The translations under genes and the position numbers were made by a program. The notes beneath the pieces were generated by a model, which did not search any database, was not told where the DNA came from, and saw only the letters and a list, made by a program, of their open reading frames with translations. A stretch of 50,985 nucleotides of DNA, taken from Planctomycetaceae bacterium. GTDB lineage: Bacteria; Planctomycetota; Planctomycetia; Pirellulales; Lacipirellulaceae. Below are positions 7,687 to 16,724 of this stretch, piece after piece (the stretch's first letter is position 1; each line of letters starts with the position of its first letter). The stretch covers positions 1-50,985 of the forward strand of contig PABB01000013.1 in NCBI GenBank assembly GCA_002702655.1, read 5' to 3'.

Positions 7687-10014
7687 ATGAAGACGACCCA
7701 ACACTTTCGCACGCGCGGAGCGCAGCCCGCTGCTGATTCGGAATCGCTCGACGAGTTGCTTGACTGTTGGGAGATCGCCCGAGAGCGAGGCGAGGAGATC
7801 TCTCTGGAAGAACTCTGCAGCGAATCGCCCGAGTTGCTCGAGCCGCTCCGCGAGCAGGTCAATCGGTTGCTGGAGATCGACGAGCGACTCGAGTTGCCGG
7901 ACGCCGAGATGCACAGCGGATCGGGTTACGAGGAGATTGACGCCCAGGCGAGCTACGGCCGCCTGAAATTGCACGCGACGGGCGGATTGGGGGCCGTCTA
8001 CGCTGCTCAGGACCTGCGGTTGCATCGCCCGGTCGCGCTGAAATTCTTGCGTCGCAAACTGCTCGCGGACCGCATGAGTCGCGGGCAGTTCGAAATGGAA
8101 GCCGAGATTACCAGTCGGCTGGAACACCCCGGCGTCGTCCCGGTCTACGGACTCGGCGAAACGGCAGACGGGCGCAGCTTCTATGCGATGCGTTTTATTC
8201 AGGGGCGCACGCTCGACGATGCAATCTCCAGCTTGCATGCACAAGTCCGTCAGCAGGGGCTGGACCCCCACGATCGGGCCTTCCGGGCATTGCTCACGCA
8301 CTATGTGGCGCTCTGCAAGACCATCGCATACGCCCACAATCGGGGCATCATTCATCGGGATATCAAACCCGCGAACGTGATGTTGGGGCGGTATGGAGAA
8401 ACGCTGGTCGTCGACTGGGGGCTTGCCATGCCAATCGGCCGCACCGAGAGCTTCAAGCATCACGACGAGGTTACGCTCAAGCCCTCCGGTTCATCGCGAA
8501 TCCACTCGTCCACCGGCATCGTCGGCACGCCGGCCTACATGAGTCCCGAGCAGTTGTCCGGCAGCACGTCGTTGCAGCCGGCGACCGACGTCTACGCGTT
8601 GGGCGCCACGCTCTTTAAGCTGCTCACGGGCAGGATCCCGGTCGACGGCTCCACGCTGTCGGAAATGCAGCAACGGGTGATTCGGGCGCAGTACGCCCGC
8701 CCGACGCAGTTGTGCCGCAGCGTGCCGAAGCCGCTGGAAGCCATCTGTCTGAAGGCCATGGCGGTCGAGCCGCAGCACCGCTACGCCACGGCGCTGGAAT
8801 TGGCCGAGGATGTCGAGCGTTACATGGCCGACGACGCCGTCGAAGCGTACGATGAGCCCGCTGGTCGCCGGATGGCGCGTTGGGCTCGCCGGCACCGTCG
8901 GGCCATGCAGGTTGCCGCGCTGTCGACGTTGGCGCTGGTCGGCATGACGCTGGCGTTCTCCGCGCGAATGGCCTCGGTGGCGCGCGAGCAAGCGCAAGCG
9001 CGCATGGCAAGCGAACGAGCCTCGCACGAGGCATTCGGGTCCGAAGCGCGCGCCGTCGCCATCGCTCTACGATTCCAAATCGAGCGCCGACTGGACGCAG
9101 TTGAGTCGGCCGCGGCTGACCGCGGGCTGGCCCAGGCCGTGGCCGAATTGGCACAGGCCGATCTTCAGGGGCTCGCCGCGCTCGACAATCCCCAGCAACG
9201 GGCCAGCTTCCTGCAGCAGCACAAAGAGGCTGGCGAAGCGTTCAGCGTCCTGAACGACGAACTTGAAGCACAGCACGTCCATTGGAACGAGCGACGCGGT
9301 TTCGGCGCGGCGTCGTGGTTCGTCATTCTCAATAACGGCCGCCAGGTCGGCCGGGCGCCGTTGCATGACGGAAACGGCGACGTGGTCGATTCCCTGGGTA
9401 GGTACTTCGGCTACCGACAATATTATCGCGGAGGCGGCCCGGCGCCGCGGTCGCGGGACTTCGACCCTGCCTCCCCTCCGCCGCCGATCGCCAAGTCGTT
9501 TCTCGCGGCGCCGCATGAAAGCACCAATGGCGGAGCTTTCGTCACCTTCACGACGCCTGTGTTCGAACCGGACGCCGGCAATCGCGAGCATGTGGTCGGC
9601 GTGCTGGGGCTCGCCGTGCCCGTGTCCGATCTGACGAATCTCGACAATATGTTGTCAAGCTCGGCAGGCGCCCAGTCGCAATTGACGATCGCCTACATGC
9701 GCAGCGACTACTACGACGAAAACGAGACGAAAACCGGCCTCATCCTGCAGCACGATGCCTTTCGACCTCGCGCCAATGGACCGGGGCGATTGGCGTTCAC
9801 GCCGCTATATGTTCCGGCTGCCACGACAAAGCGGATTCGAGACGGCATCACGTTGCTGGACGACTACCAGGACCCGCTGGCGAGCGAATTTGCCGACTAC
9901 GACGGCGATTGGCTGGCAGCCTTCGCCCCCGTCGAAGGCGAGGCGTATCAATCTCGCCGCGACCCGACCTGCGCCGAAACCGGATGGTGCGTCATCCTCC
10001 AACGTCGTCCGTAG
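7687..10014 (+). CDS. transmembrane Ser/Thr protein kinase with extracellular Cache-like sensor
   Basis: 775-aa receptor-type kinase. Residues 1-85 are the acidic N-terminal region common to planctomycete kinases. The Pkinase domain spans about 89-385: Gly loop HATGGLGAVYAA, catalytic Lys119 (VALKFL), HRDIKPANVM with Asp225, metal-binding Asp243 in VDWGLA (DWG instead of DFG), and GTPAYMSPEQ. One membrane helix lies near residues 407-428. The C-terminal part (about 435-770) looks like a double-Cache sensor (long helix, then YFGYRQYYRG, FTTPVF, VVGVLGLAV) and would face the periplasm. It stops abruptly after CVILQRRP, where relatives often carry further residues and sometimes a second helix, so a 3' shortening is possible. 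Its position after the sigma gene suggests it senses a signal and controls that sigma factor. Confidence 0.88.
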   Translation: MKTTQHFRTRGAQPAADSESLDELLDCWEIARERGEEISLEELCSESPELLEPLREQVNRLLEIDERLELPDAEMHSGSGYEEIDAQASYGRLKLHATGGLGAVYAAQDLRLHRPVALKFLRRKLLADRMSRGQFEMEAEITSRLEHPGVVPVYGLGETADGRSFYAMRFIQGRTLDDAISSLHAQVRQQGLDPHDRAFRALLTHYVALCKTIAYAHNRGIIHRDIKPANVMLGRYGETLVVDWGLAMPIGRTESFKHHDEVTLKPSGSSRIHSSTGIVGTPAYMSPEQLSGSTSLQPATDVYALGATLFKLLTGRIPVDGSTLSEMQQRVIRAQYARPTQLCRSVPKPLEAICLKAMAVEPQHRYATALELAEDVERYMADDAVEAYDEPAGRRMARWARRHRRAMQVAALSTLALVGMTLAFSARMASVAREQAQARMASERASHEAFGSEARAVAIALRFQIERRLDAVESAAADRGLAQAVAELAQADLQGLAALDNPQQRASFLQQHKEAGEAFSVLNDELEAQHVHWNERRGFGAASWFVILNNGRQVGRAPLHDGNGDVVDSLGRYFGYRQYYRGGGPAPRSRDFDPASPPPPIAKSFLAAPHESTNGGAFVTFTTPVFEPDAGNREHVVGVLGLAVPVSDLTNLDNMLSSSAGAQSQLTIAYMRSDYYDENETKTGLILQHDAFRPRANGPGRLAFTPLYVPAATTKRIRDGITLLDDYQDPLASEFADYDGDWLAAFAPVEGEAYQSRRDPTCAETGWCVILQRRP

Positions 10015-10232
10015 TGGCGACCTGGCCGCAATCTGGCAGGCGGGCCCCGGTTGGCGCCGGATCGAGTTGCCTTTGACGCTCGCTCCGATCACGACGAAAC
10101 AAGTCGCCGGGTTGCTGGATGAGGTTGACGCGTCTCCCTGGAACGAGTTCGAGTCGGAAGCGACGCTTCGGGCGTTTGGGCGGTACGCTGGGAGACAGCG
10201 CATGCATCGACCGCCCCTTGCAGGAGACTTCG

Positions 10233-12824
10233 CTAAGGCGCCTCACGCGGACGATCCAGAAGTTGGTCCACTCGGACAAATTCGTAGCCACGCTCGTGCA
10301 GTGCGTCAATCAGCCGAGGCAGCAGCGGCGGTAATCGATCACGCCGAGTGCTTCCAAGATGCAGAAGCAGCAGATGCCCGTTCAAACCATCGGGTGCAGT
10401 CTCCTCGTGCGTCAGGATGTCCGCGATGATCTCTGCCGACGGGCGAAAAGCGCGATGCCCTTCGGGGGCGAAATCACGGTGGGAACCGGAGCCCGGCGTG
10501 AAGTTAAACATGCGGCAGCCCGCGTTCATGGCCCATTCTGCGTGCCGGGCGTTGTGCCACTCGTAGGGCGGGATGAACCACGCCGAGTCGTCACTGGCAG
10601 CGCCGAGCGCCCGCAGCTCGTCGAGATTCTTGCGTAGGTCCCGCAGGAATTCGTCTTTCGTGAGGAGGCTGCGCTCGCGGTCGTCCCAGGGGGCGTATAG
10701 CGGGTGCGAGTGAGAGTGCGGCCCCACGTAGTGGCCGCGAACGGCGGCCCGCCGTGTCCACTCGGCCATGTCGGGTTGCGCGAGGAAGTCCCCTGTCAGG
10801 AAGAACGAAGCCTTCACGCGGCGGTCCGCGAGCGTGGCGAGGATCTCTTCCGCGCCATCCGCATGTTCCCCACCGGTAAACACCAAAGCGATCTTGGGCT
10901 CGGTCGTAGGTCCGCGGACAACCGCGCCATGGACAATCTCCAAAGCGGCCTGCGGCTCCCCAGGCTGGGTCGCATCTGCGCCGTAGTGCGCCATGAAATA
11001 GATCGCACCGGCGGTGCCGTCCATGGTCGGCTCGTTGGTCGAGTAGTCCCCGAAGTCATCGTGGTAGACGACGTGGTCGTTTTGGAATTCCGCGTACTCG
11101 TCCGATTCGTTGAGGTGGATGCCGATCAGTCCGTCGAACACCGATCGATAGACGGGGCCGTCAACGAGCCCCCCGGGGACGTTGCGGCGAAACAGCTTCC
11201 AGATCCCCGTGTGCACGTCCAACGGCGCGTCGCCTCCGCGCGGAATGCCGGTCAACATGGTCGTGCCCCACGGGTTGCGACCCAGCAGCCAGTCTCGGTG
11301 CCGGGTGGCGTGCTCTCGGTATTGCGTATCGCCGGTCATTCGTTCGTACAACAGCGCCTGGGTGATTAGGGCGGTCGTCAGATTGTTAGAGCACCAGATG
11401 AACGGGACGCCGACCCCGTAAACGTTGGTCCTCGCCCGAGCGACGGTCGCGTCGAGTCCGCTGCGGTAGTAGCCCGCCAGCTCCTCCTGGAGCTGTGCAT
11501 CGACGTGCGGGAACAACGCGAAATGGCCGACGTTGACGAACGGGTAGTACTCGTAGTGGCCGGTTTGTTCATGGTGCATCCAGCCGATGTCCCCGGCTAA
11601 TCGAGCGTACTTCTTCGCTTGCTCTAAGTAGTCCAATTCGCCGGTCTCTCGGTAGAGTTCCGCGGCGCCCCATTCCATGTCGTCTGCCCAGGTGATCTCG
11701 GCGTAGCGGTACGGAGCGCCGTACGAGTTCCCTTGCTGTACGCCCTCGGCGGCCGTTCCCATTGCGTACAGTTCGCGAGCGGCGACGAGGCAACGTTCGG
11801 CAAAGACCGGATCTCCTTGTTCTTTCCAGATCCGATGCCCCATCGCCATCGCGGCAGCGCACCGCCCGGCCAAGTTGGCGATCCCATCCGATGCGCTCTT
11901 GTATTGCTTCAGGCCTTGCGGCTTGCCGTCGGCAAAGTAGAGGACGCGGTAGCTGTTGGGGCCCCAGCCGTAGTCGGACGTGTCCGCGTCGGGCGACTTC
12001 CAGCCATTGTGGTCGCGATCGTCGGCGACTTGGTGGTAGAGCTGGTCAGGCGTCGGATGCAGCTTGTGGATCCAATCGAGGCCCCAGCGGGCCTCGTCGA
12101 GGACGTCCGGCAAACCGTTTGGATCGGGTTGCCCCATCCCGTCGACACGGTCGGCGAACTTCGTTGGCTCCAGTTCGTATGCCAAGAGCATCCTCGCCGT
12201 GGCGTTGCTGGCGGTCAGCAGGTACTTGAGCTGATCGCCGGCGTCATGCCACCCGCCGCTGGCGTCGACGAAGGTCCCCGGCGGCCGAGGTCCGTAGGCA
12301 GTCCGACCATCGCGTTGGTGGCAAAACATGTCGAGCAGCGGGTTGTAGCCACATCGCTGCTGCCGCATGAAGCCAATGAGGTCTTCAACATGGTTCGCGA
12401 AAGCGTCGGAACCGATCCGAAAGGCTCGCGACTGAGCCCCGCCGCCCTCAAATCGAAGCACGTACCGGCCCGGAGTCGTCAGTTCGGAGAAATCGAGGCG
12501 GGAGTGGTAAGCGAAGGCGTTCCAATTGGGCTCGCTCGCGGGTCGAGAGACTCCGCTATAGACGATCCGCTCGCTCTCGACCTCGACGACGTGGAACTGC
12601 GCGTCGATTTCTCCGTCGCTGAAAGCGATCGCCGACTTTGGGTCGGTCGCCAAGTATCCCAGTTGATTGGTCCGGATGTGGACCGGTTCCGCTGCAAGAA
12701 TAGAAGCGCAACCCACGGCCCACGCCGCAACGCACGAGAGTTCCGCCAGCCAGCGCGGGTTGGGGCGCATACGGAGCCAAGCCGTCGGTTGGGTCATCGT
12801 TGACACTCGTCGATTCATCCTCAC
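10233..12824 (-). CDS. secreted GH9 endoglucanase fused to polysaccharide-deacetylase-like domain
   Basis: 863-aa modular enzyme. The GTG at 12824 gives the longest form; ATGs at 12818, 12797 or 12770 give shorter leaders before the signal peptide (LSCVAAWAVGCASILAA). A cellulase Ig-like N-terminal domain (about 47-137, IRTNQLGYLATDPK) is followed by the GH9 (alpha/alpha)6 catalytic domain (about 145-615). It has GGWHDAGD with Asp194 and Asp197 as catalytic-base candidates and DYSTNEP with Glu597 as the acid. Residues 640-860 resemble a NodB-type polysaccharide deacetylase: IALVFTGGEHADG in place of the usual TFDDGP, KASFFLTGDF, HSHSH at 702-706, and HLLLLHLGS. It probably cleaves beta-glucan or a substituted plant/algal glycan outside the cytoplasm. 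The gene stands alone, convergent with the kinase gene. Confidence 0.85.
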   Translation of the reverse strand: MRMNRRVSTMTQPTAWLRMRPNPRWLAELSCVAAWAVGCASILAAEPVHIRTNQLGYLATDPKSAIAFSDGEIDAQFHVVEVESERIVYSGVSRPASEPNWNAFAYHSRLDFSELTTPGRYVLRFEGGGAQSRAFRIGSDAFANHVEDLIGFMRQQRCGYNPLLDMFCHQRDGRTAYGPRPPGTFVDASGGWHDAGDQLKYLLTASNATARMLLAYELEPTKFADRVDGMGQPDPNGLPDVLDEARWGLDWIHKLHPTPDQLYHQVADDRDHNGWKSPDADTSDYGWGPNSYRVLYFADGKPQGLKQYKSASDGIANLAGRCAAAMAMGHRIWKEQGDPVFAERCLVAARELYAMGTAAEGVQQGNSYGAPYRYAEITWADDMEWGAAELYRETGELDYLEQAKKYARLAGDIGWMHHEQTGHYEYYPFVNVGHFALFPHVDAQLQEELAGYYRSGLDATVARARTNVYGVGVPFIWCSNNLTTALITQALLYERMTGDTQYREHATRHRDWLLGRNPWGTTMLTGIPRGGDAPLDVHTGIWKLFRRNVPGGLVDGPVYRSVFDGLIGIHLNESDEYAEFQNDHVVYHDDFGDYSTNEPTMDGTAGAIYFMAHYGADATQPGEPQAALEIVHGAVVRGPTTEPKIALVFTGGEHADGAEEILATLADRRVKASFFLTGDFLAQPDMAEWTRRAAVRGHYVGPHSHSHPLYAPWDDRERSLLTKDEFLRDLRKNLDELRALGAASDDSAWFIPPYEWHNARHAEWAMNAGCRMFNFTPGSGSHRDFAPEGHRAFRPSAEIIADILTHEETAPDGLNGHLLLLHLGSTRRDRLPPLLPRLIDALHERGYEFVRVDQLLDRPREAP

Positions 12825-13282
12825 AGCTTACCTGCCGAGCATGCCGAGCGGTATATATCACTGCCCCGAGCTCGGCGCCATAAGTCTGTGCGAAGGCGTC
12901 GAGGAGTTGCAGTTGGAGCTCATGGCGACACGGCCAGCCGCGACGGTTTCGGACATCATCGCCACGAAGACGACTTCCGTGCGGAAACCTGGATGCTGAC
13001 GCGGATTTCGCGAACAGGCAGACGCCTCGGCATCGCCCTGTGGGCCGCGGGGCGTCTCCGCGATAGCGTCCCCAAGCGTGTCCGTGTCGCTCGAGAAAGT
13101 GGCAAGCCCTTCGGCGCGCCCGCAGGGGGGCGTCTCCATGGTACACTGACGGCAGAGGCAACCCTGCCGCGACTGGCTTGGTGCGTGCTCGGCGAGCTTC
13201 CTGTCTCTCGCCGCCGAGCGGACTTGACCGGCCGCGCTGGGCGGACTCGACTTTTCTCCGGTCATTGAGCGATGGGTGCCAC
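12825..13282. other. 458-bp divergent intergenic region; no gene seen
   Basis: This lies between the divergently transcribed GH9 gene and hybrid kinase gene, so it should hold both promoters. Frames on both strands are open but show no recognisable protein. The plus-strand frame leading into the kinase is open from 13178, but its Arg/Ser-rich reading is typical of GC-rich noncoding DNA. Confidence 0.5.
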
Positions 13283-16200
13283 ATGGGCGAACAGGGCGAC
13301 CCGACCTTCGCAGCGATGGTCGCATGGCTTGGAAGTCTAGAAAGCGACTTGGACCAGTCTGTCGACGCTCACGACGGTGCTGCGATGAAGCATGCCGTGG
13401 AACTCTTTCAAGCGTTGGCGGACACGCTGCCTCTGAATATTGCGGTGAAGGATCTACAGGGACGGCGCGTGTTTGCAAATCGCGGCTATCTGGCGTTGCA
13501 TAACCGGGACCGCGCGAGCCTCATCGGGAAGACCGACTTCGACCTGTTCCCCGAGCCAGTCGCCCGCAAGTACCACGCGGACGACCAACGCGTGATTCAG
13601 CAGGGCGTCACGCTGCGCGGCGTCGAAGAGCGTCCGCAGCCAAGCGGCGAACTGCGCTTCATTGAGCGCATCAAGCAACCTGTTCGCGACGCCCGCGGCA
13701 ACGTCGTGGGAGTCCAGGTCGTCTTTTGGGACGAGACGGACCGGGTCGAAGCGGAGGCGGCATACGATCGCGAACGCGATTTGCTGCGCTCGCTGCTGGA
13801 TCATATCCCCGATGCGATTTACTTCAAGGATCGCGAGAGCCGCTTCATTCGCATCAGCCGTGCCCAGGCGCTTCGCTTTGGCATGTCGAGCCCTGAGGAG
13901 GCTGTCGGGAAATCAGACGCGGACGTCTTCTCTCTGGAGCACGCGCAGCAGGCGCTACAGGACGAGCGCGAGATTATGCGCACGGGCGTTCCCGTCGTGG
14001 GACAATTGGAGAAGGAGACTTGGCCGGACCGCGCCGACACCTGGGTGTCGTCGACCAAGATGCCATTGCACGACGGCGACGGAGCGGTGATCGGCACGTT
14101 CGGCATTTCGCGCGACGTGACCGAACTGGTGCGCACCGAACAGCGCCTGATTCAACAGCGAATGGAAGCTCAACTGCTGCATCAAACGACTGCCATCGCG
14201 GCTCAGACGGAACGCTTCGAAGACGCGCTGCAGCGCTGCGTCGAGGCGGTGTGCCGGATGACGAATTGGCCGGTGGGCCACGTGTACCTGGTTTCCGACG
14301 ACCAAACGGTGCTCGAGCCGACGACAATCTGGTATCTGGAAGAAAAGGAAACGCAGCCGTACCAAGCGTTCCGAGAGGTGACCGAACGGACGGCGTTTCG
14401 CCGCGGCGTCGGTCTGCCGGGGCGGATTTGGCAATCGGGCGAACCCGCCTGGATCGTCAACGTACAAACCGACCCCAATTTCCCGCGAGCGACGCTCTGC
14501 GATCAGATCGGCGTCAAAGGGGCGTTTGGCTTTCCGATCAGCATTCAAGGCGAGCTGGTCGCCGTGCTGGAGTTCTTCGCCGACGAGGAAACCGAAGTCG
14601 ACGAGAGCCTGCTGCTGATGCTTCGCAGCGTCGGCGAGCAGGTCGGCCGCGTGCTGGAACGGCAGCGTGCGCAAGAAGAATTGCAGGTCGCCAAGGAGGC
14701 CGCCGAGAAAGCCAACCGCGCTAAGAGCGAGTTCCTGGCGAACATGAGCCACGAAATTCGCACGCCGATGAACGGCATTCTCGGCATGACGGAACTGCTG
14801 CTCAGCTCGGACCTGACTGAAGAGCAGCGGGAGTACCAGTTGATGGTCCAGAGCTCGGCCGAGTCGCTGCTGGCGTTGCTGAACGACATCCTGGATTTCT
14901 CCAAGATCGAGGCCGGCAAGCTTGAACTCGACGAGCAGCCTTTCGCCTTGCGCGATACGTTGGGCGGCGTGCTCCACACGCTGGCAAATCGCGCTGCGCA
15001 TAAAGGCGTGGAGTTGGCAGCCCATATTGCGCCCGACGTGCCGGACGACCTGCTCGGCGATGCGGGACGTCTGCGGCAAATCGTCGTCAATCTGGTCGGC
15101 AACGCGATCAAGTTCACCAGCGAGGGCGAGATCGTCGTGCGCGTGACGCCGGTCGACGTCACCGCCGACAAGGCGGTCCTCCGGTTCGCCGTCCGCGACA
15201 CGGGGATCGGCATCTCCCCGGAACAGCAGGCCAGGATCTTCGAAGCTTTCACCCAAGCCGACGCGTCAACGACCAGGGAATACGGCGGCACGGGGCTGGG
15301 ACTGGCGATCTCCGCCCAGTTAGTGCAGGTCATGGGGGGCCGTTTGCACGTGGACAGCCAGCTCGGTTTGGGGAGCACCTTTCAGTTCGTCACGGAATTC
15401 CCCCTAGCCCCGACTCGGCCGGCCGCCGAACGGACGCAGTTGTCGACCCTTCATAATTTGCCGGTGCTGATCGTCGACGACAATCGGACGAACCGCATCA
15501 TTTGCGAAGAGATGATCGGCAACTGGGGAATGCGGGCCACGTCAGTGGCCGGCGGCCGCGAAGCCTTGGCGACCTACGACCGTGCCGTGCGCGACGGCGT
15601 TCCTTTTCGGCTGGCGCTGATCGACGTGATGATGCCCGGCATGGACGGCTTCGAGTTGGTGCGGCGGCTGCGCGAGCGTCCCGAGGCGAAGTCGCTGACG
15701 ATCATCATGCTTTCCTCCGCCAACCGACCGGAAGACAAATCGCACGCCCGGTCGTTGGGCGTGGCCCGTTGCATGACCAAGCCCGTCACGCAATCCCACG
15801 TGCTCAACGCCATCACGACCGCGCTGGGCGCCGCGCGGGCGGACGACGGCCTGTCGGACAGCGCGATTGCACGACGGCCCGAGCAATTCGTGCCGCGAAA
15901 GATCCTGTTGGCGGAGGATGGCGCCGTGAATCGCCGAGTGGCGGTGGCGCTCCTGGAGAAGCGGGGACACCAGGTCACGGCCGTGGAGAACGGGCAGGAG
16001 GCGCTCGAGGCATTGGCCGTCGAGCGATTTGATTTGGTGCTGATGGACGTTCAGATGCCGGTGCTGGACGGGTTTGCCGCGACGGCCGCGATCCGCGAGA
16101 TCGAATCGACCGCGGGCCGGCGAACTCGCATCGTGGCGATGACCGCCCACGCTATGAAGGGCGACCGCGAACGATGCCTGGAGGCGGGGATGGACGACTA

Positions 16201-16693
16201 CGTTTCCAAGCCGTTCCGCCCCGCGGAGTTGTTCGCCGCGGTCGAGGATTTTGAACCCGCGGCCGCCAGCGAGTTGGCGTCGCCCGACGCGGAACAATCG
16301 CTGATTGCCGACCCGGCCGCGGTCGCGAAAACCGGAAACGGCGCGACCTCAGCAGAGCCTGTCTGGGATGCCGAGCAGGCCCTGGAGAATGTCGGCGGCA
16401 GCGAGGACTTGCTCGCCGAGATGGTTGAGTTATTCGCGGAGGAATGCCCCAAGCAGATGGCCGACATCGAGGCGGCGTACGCCACGGGCGACGCCGACCA
16501 GGTGATGCGTGCGGCGCACACGCTGAAGAGTTCCGCGGCCCTGCTAGGAGCGGGCCCCGCGGCGTCGGCGGCCAAGAAAATCGAATATATGGGACGCCAG
16601 GGGCAGCTCAACGACTACCCCGGCGCGTGGGATGAGTTGAAAGATCGCGTCGAGCAATTGTTGCAGCATTTGCGCAAAGACGCTGCGGAATAA
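13283..16693 (+). CDS. hybrid sensor histidine kinase (PAS-PAS-GAF-HisKA-HATPase-REC-REC-HPT)
   Basis: 1136-aa cytoplasmic multi-step phosphorelay kinase; no membrane helix is seen. The chosen ATG at 13283 (MGEQGDPTF) is where protein-like sequence begins, though the frame is open from 13178. Domains in order: PAS (about 30-150, IAVKDLQGRRVFANRGYL), PAS (about 165-285, IYFKDRESRFIRIS), GAF (about 295-450, VCRMTNWPVGHVYL), HisKA with His490 in NMSHEIRTPMNG, HATPase (VVNLVGNAIKF, DTGIGIS, GTGLGLAI), REC1 with Asp781 (ALIDVMMPGMDG), REC2 with Asp922 (VLMDVQMPVLDG), and HPT with His1079 (AAHTLKSSAALLGA). All four phospho-acceptors are present, so His-Asp-His transfer can run within one chain and leave from the HPT. 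The receivers in the next genes are the likely acceptors. Confidence 0.93.
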   Translation: MGEQGDPTFAAMVAWLGSLESDLDQSVDAHDGAAMKHAVELFQALADTLPLNIAVKDLQGRRVFANRGYLALHNRDRASLIGKTDFDLFPEPVARKYHADDQRVIQQGVTLRGVEERPQPSGELRFIERIKQPVRDARGNVVGVQVVFWDETDRVEAEAAYDRERDLLRSLLDHIPDAIYFKDRESRFIRISRAQALRFGMSSPEEAVGKSDADVFSLEHAQQALQDEREIMRTGVPVVGQLEKETWPDRADTWVSSTKMPLHDGDGAVIGTFGISRDVTELVRTEQRLIQQRMEAQLLHQTTAIAAQTERFEDALQRCVEAVCRMTNWPVGHVYLVSDDQTVLEPTTIWYLEEKETQPYQAFREVTERTAFRRGVGLPGRIWQSGEPAWIVNVQTDPNFPRATLCDQIGVKGAFGFPISIQGELVAVLEFFADEETEVDESLLLMLRSVGEQVGRVLERQRAQEELQVAKEAAEKANRAKSEFLANMSHEIRTPMNGILGMTELLLSSDLTEEQREYQLMVQSSAESLLALLNDILDFSKIEAGKLELDEQPFALRDTLGGVLHTLANRAAHKGVELAAHIAPDVPDDLLGDAGRLRQIVVNLVGNAIKFTSEGEIVVRVTPVDVTADKAVLRFAVRDTGIGISPEQQARIFEAFTQADASTTREYGGTGLGLAISAQLVQVMGGRLHVDSQLGLGSTFQFVTEFPLAPTRPAAERTQLSTLHNLPVLIVDDNRTNRIICEEMIGNWGMRATSVAGGREALATYDRAVRDGVPFRLALIDVMMPGMDGFELVRRLRERPEAKSLTIIMLSSANRPEDKSHARSLGVARCMTKPVTQSHVLNAITTALGAARADDGLSDSAIARRPEQFVPRKILLAEDGAVNRRVAVALLEKRGHQVTAVENGQEALEALAVERFDLVLMDVQMPVLDGFAATAAIREIESTAGRRTRIVAMTAHAMKGDRERCLEAGMDDYVSKPFRPAELFAAVEDFEPAAASELASPDAEQSLIADPAAVAKTGNGATSAEPVWDAEQALENVGGSEDLLAEMVELFAEECPKQMADIEAAYATGDADQVMRAAHTLKSSAALLGAGPAASAAKKIEYMGRQGQLNDYPGAWDELKDRVEQLLQHLRKDAAE

Positions 16694-16724
16694 TCCGATT
16701 CTCCGTAACGAAATCAACGGACCG

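Noticed and set aside
9755-10429. 224-codon plus-strand frame over the end of the kinase gene, possible lost kinase C-terminus
   Set aside because: The part after 10014 does not resemble kinase C-termini, and the rest is a shadow frame of the kinase and GH9 genes.
13955-15256. 433-codon minus-strand frame inside the hybrid kinase gene
   Set aside because: Exact antisense shadow of PAS/GAF/HisKA codons with no domain of its own.
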